Below are positions 46,140-57,607 of a DNA stretch of 64,000 bases, piece by piece. Below the pieces are notes generated by a model. It saw only the letters and a list, made by a program, of their open reading frames with translations. It ran no database searches and had not been told where the DNA came from. Each line of letters begins with the position of its first letter. Within the stretch, counting starts at the first letter, position 1. A program made the position numbers and the translations under genes. Origin of the DNA: Amia ocellicauda (Eukaryota > Chordata > Actinopteri > Amiiformes > Amiidae); contig NC_089869.1 of the NCBI RefSeq assembly GCF_036373705.1, positions 11,667,676 to 11,731,675 on the forward strand, in the 5' to 3' direction.

Positions 46140-46950
46140 GTATCCTTTTCAAGTCTTAAAACCATACTGAAAGAGTTCTTTTTTTCTTCTGTCTAACCTT
46201 CGGTGCAACTGTATAAAAGCCTAAAGGCTTTTCTTCCAGCTGCTGCTAACTGCATCTGAGTGGATGTGAGGCGATAACACCTCTATGACGACACTGCCTC
46301 CGTCAGCGACTGCGCAGACGCACGCCTGCAACACGAGGAGAGCCACGTGCTTCTCTCAGGGAGTGTGAGTGGGCCGTCCCTGAGACCCCCATGTCTCACA
46401 CTCCCTACATTGGGGTCTTTATCATTATTATTTTTGGTATGGAATCCCTTCTCTGAGTTTGTGTATGTGTTTGTACAGCATATTAAACAATTCCTATCTT
46501 TGCTGACATTTTCATCTTACAATCAATTAGACAATTTATGGTTCATAGTTTGGGGGAAAAGAGTGTTTTGTTTATTTAATATTCAAGAAAAAAGAAAATC
46601 TGGAATCTCCAGTTGAAATAGTGTGTTGATTTATAAAAGGTGTTTTTACCCTTGTGGTTATCAGGACAGTACAAATCTTAGAGCTAAACAAGACTGATTG
46701 CTTGTAGCTCTAACCTGTACATGACCTATTACTCTGTTTTGTTTATATACATACAGATATATAAATGTTTAATTTGATTCTTCCAATAAGCTTAGTTGAA
46801 AATTCAAGAAAGCAAATGAGTTTGTAATTCAAAGGCCAGCTCAAATGAAGGTGCCAAGAAACACTTAAAATGTAGAAAAAGAGGGACATTTTTATTGCTT
46901 AAGATATAACTAATTAATTAAGAGTTAATTAATAATTGCTGCCAATAGTC
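46140..46950. other. Non-coding, no gene recognised
   Basis: A short palindromic AAAAGCCTAAAGGCTTTT lies at 46216-46233. Nothing else stands out. Confidence 0.45.
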
Positions 46951-47000
46951 CTGCTAAACCCAGGAGCCGCACAGGGCTTGGCCTCCTTCTGCACTGCTGG

Positions 47001-49610
47001 TCATGTGCAGCTGCTCTCGGGCAGGGGGCTCTGTAAGCTGCGGTGGTCCAGGGCCCTCCACTGCCTCTTCTTCATTCCTGGCTCCATGTGGCACTGCTGA
47101 GGAATCACCCTCTTCAGCATTTTTCTGCTGGACGTGGGCTGCAGCAGGCTCTCCTCTCCTCTCTCTCTCTCCTGGGACGACACAGACACCAGGTTCTGAT
47201 CCCTCCACTGCCTCTTCTTCATTCCTGGCTCCACACGACACTCTTGAGGAATCACCCTCTTCAGCATTTTTCTGCTGGATGTGAGCTGCAGTGGCCTCTC
47301 CTCCCCTCTCTCTCTCTCCTGGGACGACACAGAAAGCAGGTTCTGGGACCTCCACTGCCTCCTCTTGATGTGCACGCCTGGCTCCACGTGGCACTGCTGA
47401 GGCATTACCCTCTTCAAGATCATTCCGGTGGAGGTGGGCTTCTCGGGCTCGGCAGGAAATTGTGGGATCCTGCTGAGGGGCCGGCCCTGGCCAGGCTGAA
47501 GAGTACTGGGACTGTGGGCAGCATTCTCCACACAGACCTCTCCCAGCTGTGTGACGCTGGAGTCACAGGGGCCACAGGAAGCCTCCTCCAGGGCTGCAGT
47601 GCCAGGATGGCCCTGTGGGGTTCCCATCTGACTGCAACCCCCTTCCTCATGGCCCCTGTGCTCCTCCGTGGACGAGGACACGCGGCACACAGAGGCGGGC
47701 TTGTTGGGCACAGCCGGACGACCTGGGATCAATTCCCAAACGACCTTGTGGCCACACTGTGAGTCGGGAACAGAGGCGGCGTAGCCCTGAAGGCCGAGGT
47801 CATCGTCTTCATCAAGGAGCCACTTCTCCCAGTCCTGAAATTGTGTTCAAACCAAATTCATTTGCACCACGTTATTTCAGAGTAATAGAAATTGTGCCCT
47901 TCAATGGCATCGTCTGTTAATTGTAGGAAAATACAATACATGGTCACCAGCTTACAAAATCCATCTTGATGGGCTCAGCGGGACAATGTGGGGATTGCCA
48001 CAGGACCTTGTGCCCACACTGTGCTGCCCTGGACTCAGTCACCGAGGGGGAGTAACCCAGAAGGCCGTGATCGTCCACTCCATACAGGAGCCACTCTTCC
48101 CACTCCTGAAATTGTGTTCAAACCAAATTAATTTGCCTGAAGTTATTCCAGATTCACAGAAATATTGTATTACTTAAGACATACATATTATCTGTATGTA
48201 CACATCCATGTACAATTTAAAATATATTTGGAGGTGCCATTGAGTCATAAAGTTCAAGACTTTCACCCTCAGTTGGACATTGTTCTCAATACTAATGAAA
48301 CACACAGTGCAAATAATTAACCTCTTAAGCTGGCAGTCAAAAATGGGAATTTCATCCTAAAAGGACTGGCCCCATTTGAAAAGCCCTTAACTCTGTAAAT
48401 ATTTGCATCATATGCATATGAATGGTATCATTTGAAAGGAAATCACTTCAATTTGTATATATGCTCAGAACATAGCTTGGAGTAACACAATACACATAAC
48501 AAGATGAAAAAACTACTTTTGTGTGTTGTTTCAATATGCAAAGTCTCCTAAAATCTCCTAAAAAAGGCACTTTTTTTATAAAGCTCGCTTAATCTCCACA
48601 TATCCCTTCAGTGGCGTGTGGACAACAACTGTACTGATTTGTGTGTTGATAGGACCAGAGGTCCTAAACACAACTGGAGAGGTTGTGAGAGGTGTCTAAA
48701 CACAACTGGAGCTCAAATAACACAGATAAGCGAATAATGCCATGTGCTAATGCAGCACAGTCACTATCTCATATTTCACAACCTGTCAACCAGGAACTTA
48801 ATGTGCATAAAATCAAATCCAATAGCTGGAATAACATTTATAGCACAGATCCTGATGCTGGCAAGGTTACAGATCACATCAGAGAATACATTCCAACTGT
48901 TGTAACAGCACTTCAGTTTTCTATAGGCATTCATTAAAATGCAGCGTAGCAATGACGGTGTATTGTAGGCATGTGAATTAAAATATATCAATAAGAATAA
49001 GAAATGATGAAGACAGCAACAACAGATTGGCTATGTGGAAAAACTCAGACGGGCACAGAGCCCAATCAGTCCGCACTGCTGGCACATAGGCTGCTCTGTG
49101 CACAACACCTGTGTGACCAGTCTGTGTATAATGTGTGAAATCCTATCAAACACACAGAAGTCCGGACCGATGATATAAGCCAGCTGTGTGTCGTGCGCCT
49201 GCGCACTTTACTCCGGACATTTTGAGCTCCGTACTGCCGTGTGCCGCTTCTACCCAAACGGTTTCTGTATCGCCGTGATCAGTCGACTGTCTGCTTGCAG
49301 ACAGTGTCACATTTGTCCGTATTTTCTTCGATTTGCATTATCGCGATGGAGAGCAGATATCGCGCCCCCCTTCATGATGCGCCGGCGATCTTCTGTTTTT
49401 TCGCGGCAGAGAATGATCGAGCGCATTAGAGAGGAGAGTCTCAGCTTCACGTCATAGCAAACACCCCCAACAACACGACGTGCACAGTGCACTTCATATT
49501 AACACACGGGTTTGATGCGCTTTTAAGGGTCCCAGCGCCATCTGTCTGCTTACACGTTACCAAAGACAATTGAAACATTTAATATTAGATCTCCAGCTTA
49601 CCTTCTCCAT
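47001..49610 (-). CDS. Unrecognised three-exon gene, 330 residues
   Basis: Exon 1 (49610-49602) encodes M-E-K in a strong start context (A at -3, G at +4) with donor GTAAGC. Exon 2 (48105-47956) is exactly 50 codons with donor GTAAGC. Exon 3 (47834-47001) has 277 codons and a stop. Both introns are phase 0, and both acceptors read GGTTTGAACACAATTTCAG. Exon 2 and the first 48 residues of exon 3 are duplicates of one module: WE(E/K)WLL..., (D)DxGL(L/Q)GY, QCGHKV(L/V)W. After a Ser/Pro-rich stretch come three tandem repeats of 49 residues with RKMLKRVIPQ, EPGMKKRQWR and SVSSQERERGEE. There is no signal peptide or membrane segment; the basic KKRQWR and KRVI runs would fit a nuclear protein. I do not recognise a family. 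The splice structure makes a real gene likely, but expression is untested, and the exon 3 tail or last exon could differ. Confidence 0.6.
47054..47494 (-). repeat. Coding tandem repeat, 3 x 147 bp
   Basis: CCCTCCACTGCCTCTTCTTC starts at 47054 and 47201, with a variant at 47348, giving a strict 147-bp period (49 codons). The third unit, first in the protein, carries a 6-base insertion and is most diverged. The frame of the gene at 47001-49610 is kept through all three units. Confidence 0.9.
47838..48155 (-). repeat. Exon duplication within the unrecognised gene
   Basis: The intron 3' ends before exon 2 (48106-48155) and exon 3 (47835-47882) are near-identical over about 45 bases (CTGAAATTGTGTTCAAACCA on the plus strand), and the exon starts are homologous. 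The exon, with its preceding intron end, was therefore copied in tandem. Confidence 0.85.
48160..49590. other. Intron 1 of the unrecognised gene
   Basis: About 1.5 kb. The part 49185-49500 is CpG-rich, with short frames on both strands (for example 49307-49492 minus) that resemble no family I know. Part of it (49150-49330) is similar to the interior of the Tc1-like element at 44528-45476, so it may itself be an old repeat. Confidence 0.45.
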
Positions 49611-49644
49611 GCTGTCTTCGATATTTTAATGGTAAAATATCAAT

Positions 49645-49740
49645 AAAATGGCGACAATATCAACGACAATATATAAACGATGCTGTTCGCTGTTCGTATC
49701 CAGTCCGAGTTATGACTCGTGTCGCTGGTTGCTTAACAAC
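49645..49740 (-). promoter_or_regulatory. Promoter of the unrecognised gene: X-box-like, TATA, YY1
   Basis: Reading toward the gene (minus strand), GTTGTTAAGCAAC (49740-49728) fits the RFX X-box pattern RYYNYY-N-RRNRAC. TTTATATATTG (about 49677-49667) is TATA-like. A YY1-type AAAATGGCGAC lies on the plus strand at 49645-49655. The order ends about 35 bases before the ATG at 49610, so the leader would be very short. Confidence 0.45.
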
Positions 49741-51359
49741 TCGACATTCTAGAACATCTGACATTCCATAAACAACGTGGTGGGAAACCAGCAACATACA
49801 TGACAAAATAATTGCTTATGGGAATACAGAAATTGATAGGAGCATAACCTTTATTGTCTTCAAACAAACATATTGCATATTTCTGGCAAAATGGATGAGG
49901 TTAGCTGGTGTTTTTTAAGAGTTTATTCTGCAAATCAAAACACTATGCAGAAAAGTCAGCAAAGATTGGAACTGTTTCATATACTGTACAAACACACACA
50001 AACAGAGAAGGGATTCCATACCAAAAATAATAATGATAAAGATCCCCATCAATCTGATTTGAAAACATTACCTACATTCGTAGCTTCGTATCTTGATATC
50101 TGAGCAAAGGTGTTACTCCTGTACAATACCCTGGGTATTTAAACATTTGTGTTGGAAAGGATTATCATCAGGTCGTAGCACAACATAACCAACACAACAG
50201 TTGTACCCCCTGGTAATGAAACGCACTGATCCGCATCCCACCTTGGAAACATCATCTTCATTTCATTTAATTCAAATACATGTGAAAAAATTATAATTTG
50301 AAACTTTTCACGTTAGTCACATAACTTGCAGAGCTCTTGTGTGGGAGCAGGGGCAGTGCTGTTTAAAAAAAAGCAATGCTGACCTGGAATATCAGTCATG
50401 AGCACATCAGATATATATATATTATAAATCCAGTGTTATTCGCCTGTGAAAAAGCATTATCTCTATCTGTTTATTTTTGACGGTGCCTCTTGTCACTGAA
50501 ATAATAAAAAATGTGCTGACAGGGTAAAGTAATGATACTCTGAATGGACCACTGAGGACCATTCTGCATGTTGTCCCCAAAGGTCTTGGACATATTCTTA
50601 GTGCCTTTATGCACACTGTCATTCATTATTATTACCCCGATTATCCCCCACCCCCTTCTTCTTTACAATGTTCTGTTAGTGTCCATTTATTCATGTTATC
50701 TTTTTTTCTGAAAGGACTTTCCAATAAAACTCTTAAGTATTTTCCTTCTCCTATTTTCACGCTTTTCCATCTTAATTGTCGCTGTCAGTGTATGAAGCAC
50801 AAATCACATATTTTTTAAACGGAAATTGGGGAAGAAAATCAATTCAGAAAATTGAAAATAATAACATTTATACAGCCCTACATATAAAATTGCTTAGTTA
50901 AATCTGTGCTGCATTTGCAATGAGGATCAAACTTTTAATTACAATTCATAATCTATTAATTGAACTAATTTCTATTTCTGCTAACTATAGCCACTAACCT
51001 GTGTTGACCATATCTCTGCTGCTCTGCACTCCCAACCTGCTCACCCTCTTTACCTGGCTGAGCCTCGCTTGTCTTGCCTTCTTTAATCTTAATTTCTGAC
51101 TATCTATTGGACTTTTCTTTCCGTTTGTAATATTGGGATGTACGTCAGGTAGGCTAATAATACCGACTGGCTGCACGGATTAACTTTATTTCTAAGGAAC
51201 AGTAACCTACTGCTGACAGCTCGTGCAGTTTGGCTATTTCACCATGTCCCATCGCTCTAGAAATCAGGCCTGTACGCTACTCAGGAAAGCCCACCTGAAA
51301 TTCAGTGTTGGAGTGAGCAAACAAATACTGAACAAAAATTGAACTTTTTCGCCTAAAGA
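49741..51359. other. AT-rich non-coding
   Basis: No gene is recognised; short frames only. Confidence 0.5.
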
Positions 51360-51834
51360 TCACCAGCCTTACTGCGGGACACTTGTCAGGATAGAAGGGG
51401 AAATTAATAGATCAAAGTACAGAAAAGTCCTTGAGGAAAAGGAAAGCTGAAACCGGGAGGGAAGTTCACCTTTCGGTGTGACAATGACCCAAAGAACAAC
51501 TACACTGGCTGGCTAAGGAACAGAAAATTCATGCCTGAGGGGCCCTGTCAGAGCCTGACCTGAATCCAATCGAACGTTTGTGGCATGACTTGAAGATTGC
51601 TGTCCATCAACACTCCCCAAAGAACGTGGCAGAGCTTGAACAGGTTTGTAATGAATGGTCAAATATTGTCAACTCGAGGTGTGCAAAGTTGGTAGAGACT
51701 CATCTCAACAGACTCACAGCTGTAAGGTGCTTCCACCAAGTATTAACTCGGGGGTGGGGTTATGATATTTCAGTTTTATATTCTCATTATATATCTTTTT
51801 TACACACTACAAATGTTTTCCCCTTTACAGTGGT
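51360..51834 (+). mobile_element. Tc1-like transposase C-terminal remnant at the duplication join
   Basis: The text runs CTGCGGGACACTTGTCAGGA, GTGACAATGACCCAAAGAAC, GACCTGAATCCAATCGAACG and CATGACTTGAAGATTGCTGT, with the frame MWHDLKIAVHQHSPKNVAEL to FHQVLTRG. This is the DDE transposase end of a Tc1 element, with small deletions, frameshifts and stops. The 51750 edge of the right duplication copy lies inside its tail, and the window's first base is the equivalent point. Confidence 0.8.
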
Positions 51835-52011
51835 GCATACATAAGTGGGAGGGAAATCTTTAGCAGCTATCCAGGAGTGACAATGTCTGAGCTCAGAACA
51901 AGCAGAGTGAGTCTTAATGCACAAAGTATGCCTCGAAAGCATTACCAACCAAATGTTCTCGTCGATTTGTTGGGTAACGGTGCTAATCGGTCTTCTTGCA
52001 TTTGATCTTAG

Positions 52012-52745
52012 GTGGTGACAACGAGAAGAACGTGTTATGGATTGCCATGGCTGGTACTCATCAAATCTGGGCTCTCTTCTTAGAGGATGGAAAACGTCCA
52101 AAAGGAAGGTAAGCAGAGGCACTCCTATATAGTTCATCCTACAACACACTCGGTATAACTCTTCAGGAATCAAGGCTCTTTTGTATGATTTGTAGCAGAA
52201 CTCCAGATATTAAGAAGCTCTCCAACATTAAAACCATAAATGCTTTCAAACATTGACCGTCATACCAACTTAACTGCGTGCGTATTCTACAGTGCACAGA
52301 AATCTCTAATTCTAGCAGAATAAATCATATACGCTGTGGTCCAATGTTCTGGGTTCAGGTAATTCAATACATGCATGATTCATGGATACAGACCCAGACT
52401 TCTTGAACAAGTGCCCCCCCATATCAAAAAATAACAACAATAATAAATAATATAGTATATAAATGTAAACACACAAATGGATCAAATGGAAAAATGTTTT
52501 TTGCTTGCCAGCGAGTCAAAAAAAGGGACCTGTGTCTGTTTTGCTGGAAGTGGAAATGAAGAGAACAGGAACAACGCCTACCCTCACAAAGCCGGGTTTG
52601 CGCAGCCTTCAGGCCTGGCCCCCGCGCCCGAGGAGCCCTGGAACTGCGTGTTCATCGCTGACAGCGAGATCTGCACCGTGCGCTCCGTCTCTCTGCAGGA
52701 TGGGGCCGTGAAGCACCTGGTCAGAGGAGAGAGAGAGACCCCCTG
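52012..52745 (+). pseudogene. nhlrc2: NHLRC2 gene fragment: two exons (right copy)
   Basis: Exon A is 52012-52108 and exon B 52512-52745. Both are identical in sequence to the left-copy exons, including splice borders and the long GA run near the end of exon B. The intron between them differs by several bases from the left copy. As there, no other NHLRC2 exons are nearby. Confidence 0.8.
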
Positions 52746-53230
52746 GTAAAGTTCTTGGCCTTAGATCTTCTCACCTGCACCTTATTCTCAATATTATTGT
52801 TTTTAAATGGTCCGTTTTTATGAAGTTATTTATTCTTGTTTTAGGTCAAACAAGTATAATTGCATTTTTTATTCAGATGCCCTTTCTTTGGTGGCAATTG
52901 CAATGAAGTCATTTGTTCTTGAGAATCTAAATGTGATTTCAGATTTGTTGAAAGGCCCCGTCTACACTATTGTATTTTGTCTTCAAACCCACAAGAAAGC
53001 AGCGACGGCACAGACAACCACGTTATATTCCGGTTTTGCAAAGGCACCACAAGTTTACAATGAATCTCAATTGGATGGCTGCCAAGCCCGCTTCATGCAT
53101 GCAGAGAGACGTCTTCTCATGAATCAAGTCGCCAAGTTGCGTTCTGGAATTCCTTCTAGGGGAATTTCTCTGAAATATCCAAAAAACACACAACAATTGT
53201 TTTGTTTAGAACACTTCACATTTGTCAAAC

Positions 53231-54271
53231 TTAAACCTTTCGCATAATGCTGTGTTTCAAAGGAATCACCCGGGAGTTTTCAAATGTGTACGCTGGCAGA
53301 GGGCAAAAGTCCAGAAGATCATTGACATTTATGGACCGCATTACTTCACTTTGCCCTTTCACAGCAAACAAGTGGAAATGTGGAAGGTACTCTGAAAGAA
53401 ATACCTTCACAACCAAAAAGAGAGAGCTTTTCTCCTTAACCTTAGCCAACACAATTTCTCCAAACTCAAGTGTCATCAAAGTCTGTCACTACAAACAATG
53501 TTCCTTTAAACTGAACTTGCATGACCATTTTCGAATTTCACTCGGTAAATCCGAACTGTCTTACAGCAGCAAGCACAGCATCACTGTACACAACACTGCT
53601 AAATGGAGTTCCTTCCCTAACTTGTAACTGCAGGAAAAAATGAGCCAAAGGAAAGATAAGCTTGAAAAACGTGATGCCTATCAGCAAGTGTTTTGCACAC
53701 ATTGTTCAAATTCAGACTGTCTGACACATCTCTTGAAGTAAGATTGTTTCCTTTCAAATCTCAATGTCCACAGTCTGATCAATGGGCCAAATTGAAGTAT
53801 TAGCCATGAGTCATGTCGAAGGTATTGATGTTTGGGTCTTAACTTCATATCAGGAAACAGTTCTTTTCTCGTTTCAAGATATTCCTGAATGATTTCATTT
53901 AAGTAGTCAACTTCTGATGCTGATATTGCTTGAGCATATATCAATTCCACGATGTCTTTAAGTTGCAACAACAGCTGCCATACATGGTCCTCAAAATCAG
54001 AGATTTTGTCACCTATAAGAACAGGCAAAAGTTTGAACAAACACCAGTTCTGCACTGCCTGACCACCCAGCTTACCACCTTTGGGATCAACTTCAGAAGG
54101 CATTGTATCGCAGTCATATCCAAGATATTTAAATTGAACAATGTGTCGATTGAACAGTGAATAAGGAAACCATTTCTTTTTCTTAGTGAAGTACTTGATA
54201 TACAAAGCAGTGTCAAAGGAAACAATTGCTTTAAAAAGGTTGTGACCTAAACATGGGGGCAATCCAGGCTG
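53231..54271 (-). pseudogene. Decayed transposon-associated protein (right copy)
   Basis: It carries the same disruptions as 1482-2522, with a few base changes (for example QLFLQ to QLLLQ and ELICAQ to ELIYAQ). The breaks therefore predate the block duplication. Confidence 0.7.
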
Positions 54272-54855
54272 ACAGACCTTAAAGCAGGGTGTCAAAGATA
54301 CGGCCCTCCAGCAGGTTTCATCCGGCCGAGATGATTTGGGTAAAAAAAAACGTTTGCATAGAGTTATAATCAACTGTGTGCAATAAGCAAAGTAAGAGGT
54401 TTCTATGATATGATGCATTCATTAACACTACAAGCGCTGGTTGCAGACCGCGGTAAAGTCAGCTTGGCGTATCATAGTTTGATTGTTGACTCGCTCTCCC
54501 CGACATGAATGTGAATTCAATCAAAACCTATGATTTACTTGCGAATCATTGAAAAAAATAAGTATCTCCAAAACCACAGCAGATACAGGGTTAAAATATA
54601 CTATTATTTTAAAAAAACCAAGTGTGAATTGTTTCAAGTCTCTGATTTACCTGTGCTTTTTATTTTTTAAATGGAATTACACATTATAATAATTGAATAC
54701 GAATACTAAAGCAACAACATGTCCAATATATATATACACATTTAAAAAAATAAAAAATAACAAAGCAGATACTAATGCAAAGTCATTATAGCGGAGGGAG
54801 ATTCCATAACATAAAGACCATTACCGTTTACTAGGTTAAGGATATAACCTATCTA

Positions 54856-54911
<56 letters not shown>

Positions 54912-54918
54912 CAGAGCA

Positions 54919-55302
54919 TACACCGATCAGCCATAACATGATGACCACTGACAGGTGAAGTGAATAACACTGATAATCTTGTTATCATGGCACCTGTCAG
55001 TGGGTGGGATATATTAGGCAGCAAGTGAACATTTTGTCCTCAAAGTTGATGTGTTAGAAGCAGGAAAAATGGGCAAGTGTGAGGATCTGAGCGGCTTTGA
55101 CAAGGGCCACACTGTGATGGCTAGACGACTGGGTCAGAGCATCTCCAAACTGCAGCTCTTGTGGGCTGTTCCCGGTCTGCGGTGGTCAGTACCTGTCAAA
55201 AGTGTCCAAGGAAGGAAAAGCGGTGAACCGGCGACAGGGTCATGGGCGGCCAAGGCTCACAATATTAGGCAGGAGGTCATAATGTTATGGTTCATCGGTG
55301 TA
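54919..55302 (+). mobile_element. Non-autonomous Tc1-like element (right copy)
   Basis: Same element as 3160-3543, at the same place in the duplicated block, so it was copied with the block and is not an independent insertion. Confidence 0.88.
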
Positions 55303-57446
55303 TATATATACATGTATATATATAGTAAATACCTTGTACTGGACAAATGATTTTGTTTTGCTAGGGTTAAGCGATTACCTAATTTTACAAACTTTATAGT
55401 TTGATTTTGCTGAATGACACTCCTCTCCATCAGTGTCAGTGTCTCTCTGTCGTTTTGTTGCGGTTGTTCTGCTTTTTCCCTGTCTTGTCTGAAAAAAGCA
55501 TATTCTATCAATCTATCTTTCTAATAATTCAATTCTAATGAAATCAATGTTTATTGACTGTACTTCGTGTACAATAATGATCAATTGAATACACATATGC
55601 AAGTTATTCTCATTATTCCGTCTCTTGGTGGCGGTTGTGCTTATTGCCGTGCATGTGTCTGGTATTACAGAGGAATTACATTGTTTTTTGTTGTTGCGTA
55701 TTTCTCTGTGTTGCCATAACTGTTTAAGTTAAGACTGACCTGCAACATGAATAAATCAATAAATAAATAATAATGGGCATAAACAGCTTTGACAACACAG
55801 AGAAGCATGCAACACAATACAGATCATTCAGTGGCACTTTATGAGAGCGTACAGTTTCACAGGAGGTGATGAGCATTAATAATTAGAACTACAAAATGAA
55901 GACTTGCTGAATGTTAATAACAGTCCAGATTGGAGCTAATCCCACCACCCGTGTGTGTGCTCGTATTTGAGTTAAATGTGTTGATTCTTGTATCAGACAG
56001 GTAATTCAGCTGTAACATCAGGTTTAAGGACACATCAACTGTAACACATCCATTGTAAACTGTTTTATAGTCTACAGCTATATACACATAATATTTCAAC
56101 ATTAGATTTTAAAATAATTTCTCCACTTTAATTGTATGCTGAATAAACCTTCAAATTGTAACACTTTTAAATGTGTTACAGTCCTTAACCGTTTATTTAC
56201 ATTAACATTCAAGTAAAAAAAAAATGGTTTTCAACATGAATTATCATCGTTTACGGATAGTGTAATATGTTTTTACAGTTGTGAACACTGATTATACGGT
56301 AGTTTGTCATTAAAGAATGAGAAACATATTGCAACCTTCATTATTACAGTTAATTCACATTGAAAACTACGGACATGTGTCCAGTGTAGCCTGTCTGTTC
56401 AGATAGTGTCTGAGCGGCAGGATGCTCAGGCGCAATTGAGCGCACAGTTTGCACACTTGTGTCCACGTTGTCACAGCGCTGCCAGGCCGCTGCTTTGTCA
56501 CCGACCATCCTGCGACCTTGCACAGCGTCCTATACAGCCCACAGCACGAAAAGCATCTCAAACACAAGATCTGGACACACAGAAAAGTGTTCCCTCCAAC
56601 ATGTTTCCCTCATGTGGAAGGAGATGGGGGTTTAAATGACATGCTCTTTAGCATGTAGCAACAGCAAATGCACAGCCACACAATGTGCTCGCAGTCTGAG
56701 CCTTCAGCCCATGACTCAGTTCAGATTGAGAAAATCCCATTGCGCATGCGTTTGGACCTCTATCTGCTTCTGTTTCAAATGCTGAACAAAGAGACACAGA
56801 TTTAGTTTGCAAGTCTCCCAACTGCTATATGTTTGCATTACATATATAATTGTATATCGGAATGCAAAACACACAGCCGGTGTCGTCTCATTGCTTTCAT
56901 GGAAACACGCTGCGGTTCACTTCATATGGTTTCATGCCTAATTCGGATTAGTCCCTACGCGTCGCGCTCAGTTTCACAGCGCATTGACAGCTGATGAGCG
57001 CAGCGCTGTCACTGCAGTCAGACACTGTGTTCACACTGCAGACTCGACCAATACAGTCACTGAAGACAAGTGTGCGCTGCTTCACTAGCACTCACTCGCC
57101 TCTGCGTTTCTCTGTGCACATGTGAGCGACATTCACCAGTGCATGTGCGCACATATGGCTGATAGACGTGACAGAGAGTGAAATGAATACAGTCCAGTCG
57201 TCTGAGCTATACTGTCGGTGCCGGTATTTTATTTTGCGTGGCTTGAGATGCGTCACTCATGACGCGTTTCTCCGCCCAGGGCCGCTGCGCTCATATTGAC
57301 AGACAGGCCGCATCGAACACTTTAAAACACGGGTGCAAGTTTACACCGGCCCAGCAGCGTCACATATTAGTTGAGGCGGCCCTGGGCCAGATGCGTCCTT
57401 TCCCCGAGACAGCGGAGGAGATCCGCGAGCGAACTGTGCCCCACAC
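55303..57446. other. Kinase 5' flank, copy 3, with deletion join
   Basis: The join to the kinase block is at about 55658. From there to about 56280 the bases match the middle copy where the others differ (ACAGAGG, AAATAAATAAT, TTTACATTAACATTC, GGATAGTGTAATATG). After about 56310 they match the left copy. No gene is seen. Confidence 0.6.
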
Positions 57447-57501
57447 GTCACCATGGCGACGTGAACGCTATGACGTCACACTGGGTCCCGATACATAAAT
57501 A
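57447..57501 (+). promoter_or_regulatory. Core promoter of kinase copy 3: X-box, CRE, TATA
   Basis: X-box at 57447-57460, CRE TGACGTCA at 57471-57478 and CATAAATA at 57494-57501, identical to copy 1. Confidence 0.65.
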
Positions 57502-57607
57502 GCGCTGCTTGAGCCGAAGCATTCAGATCCTGAGCTCACCTGACAGAGTTGACGACCCACGACACGCCTTAGCGACCCGCCTGTTCTTGGACCATCTACC
57601 AGAGAAA

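Noticed and set aside
47043..47762. 239-codon plus-strand frame over the minisatellite
   Set aside because: It is the antisense of the spliced minus-strand gene; the repeat unit is a multiple of three, so open frames appear on both strands.
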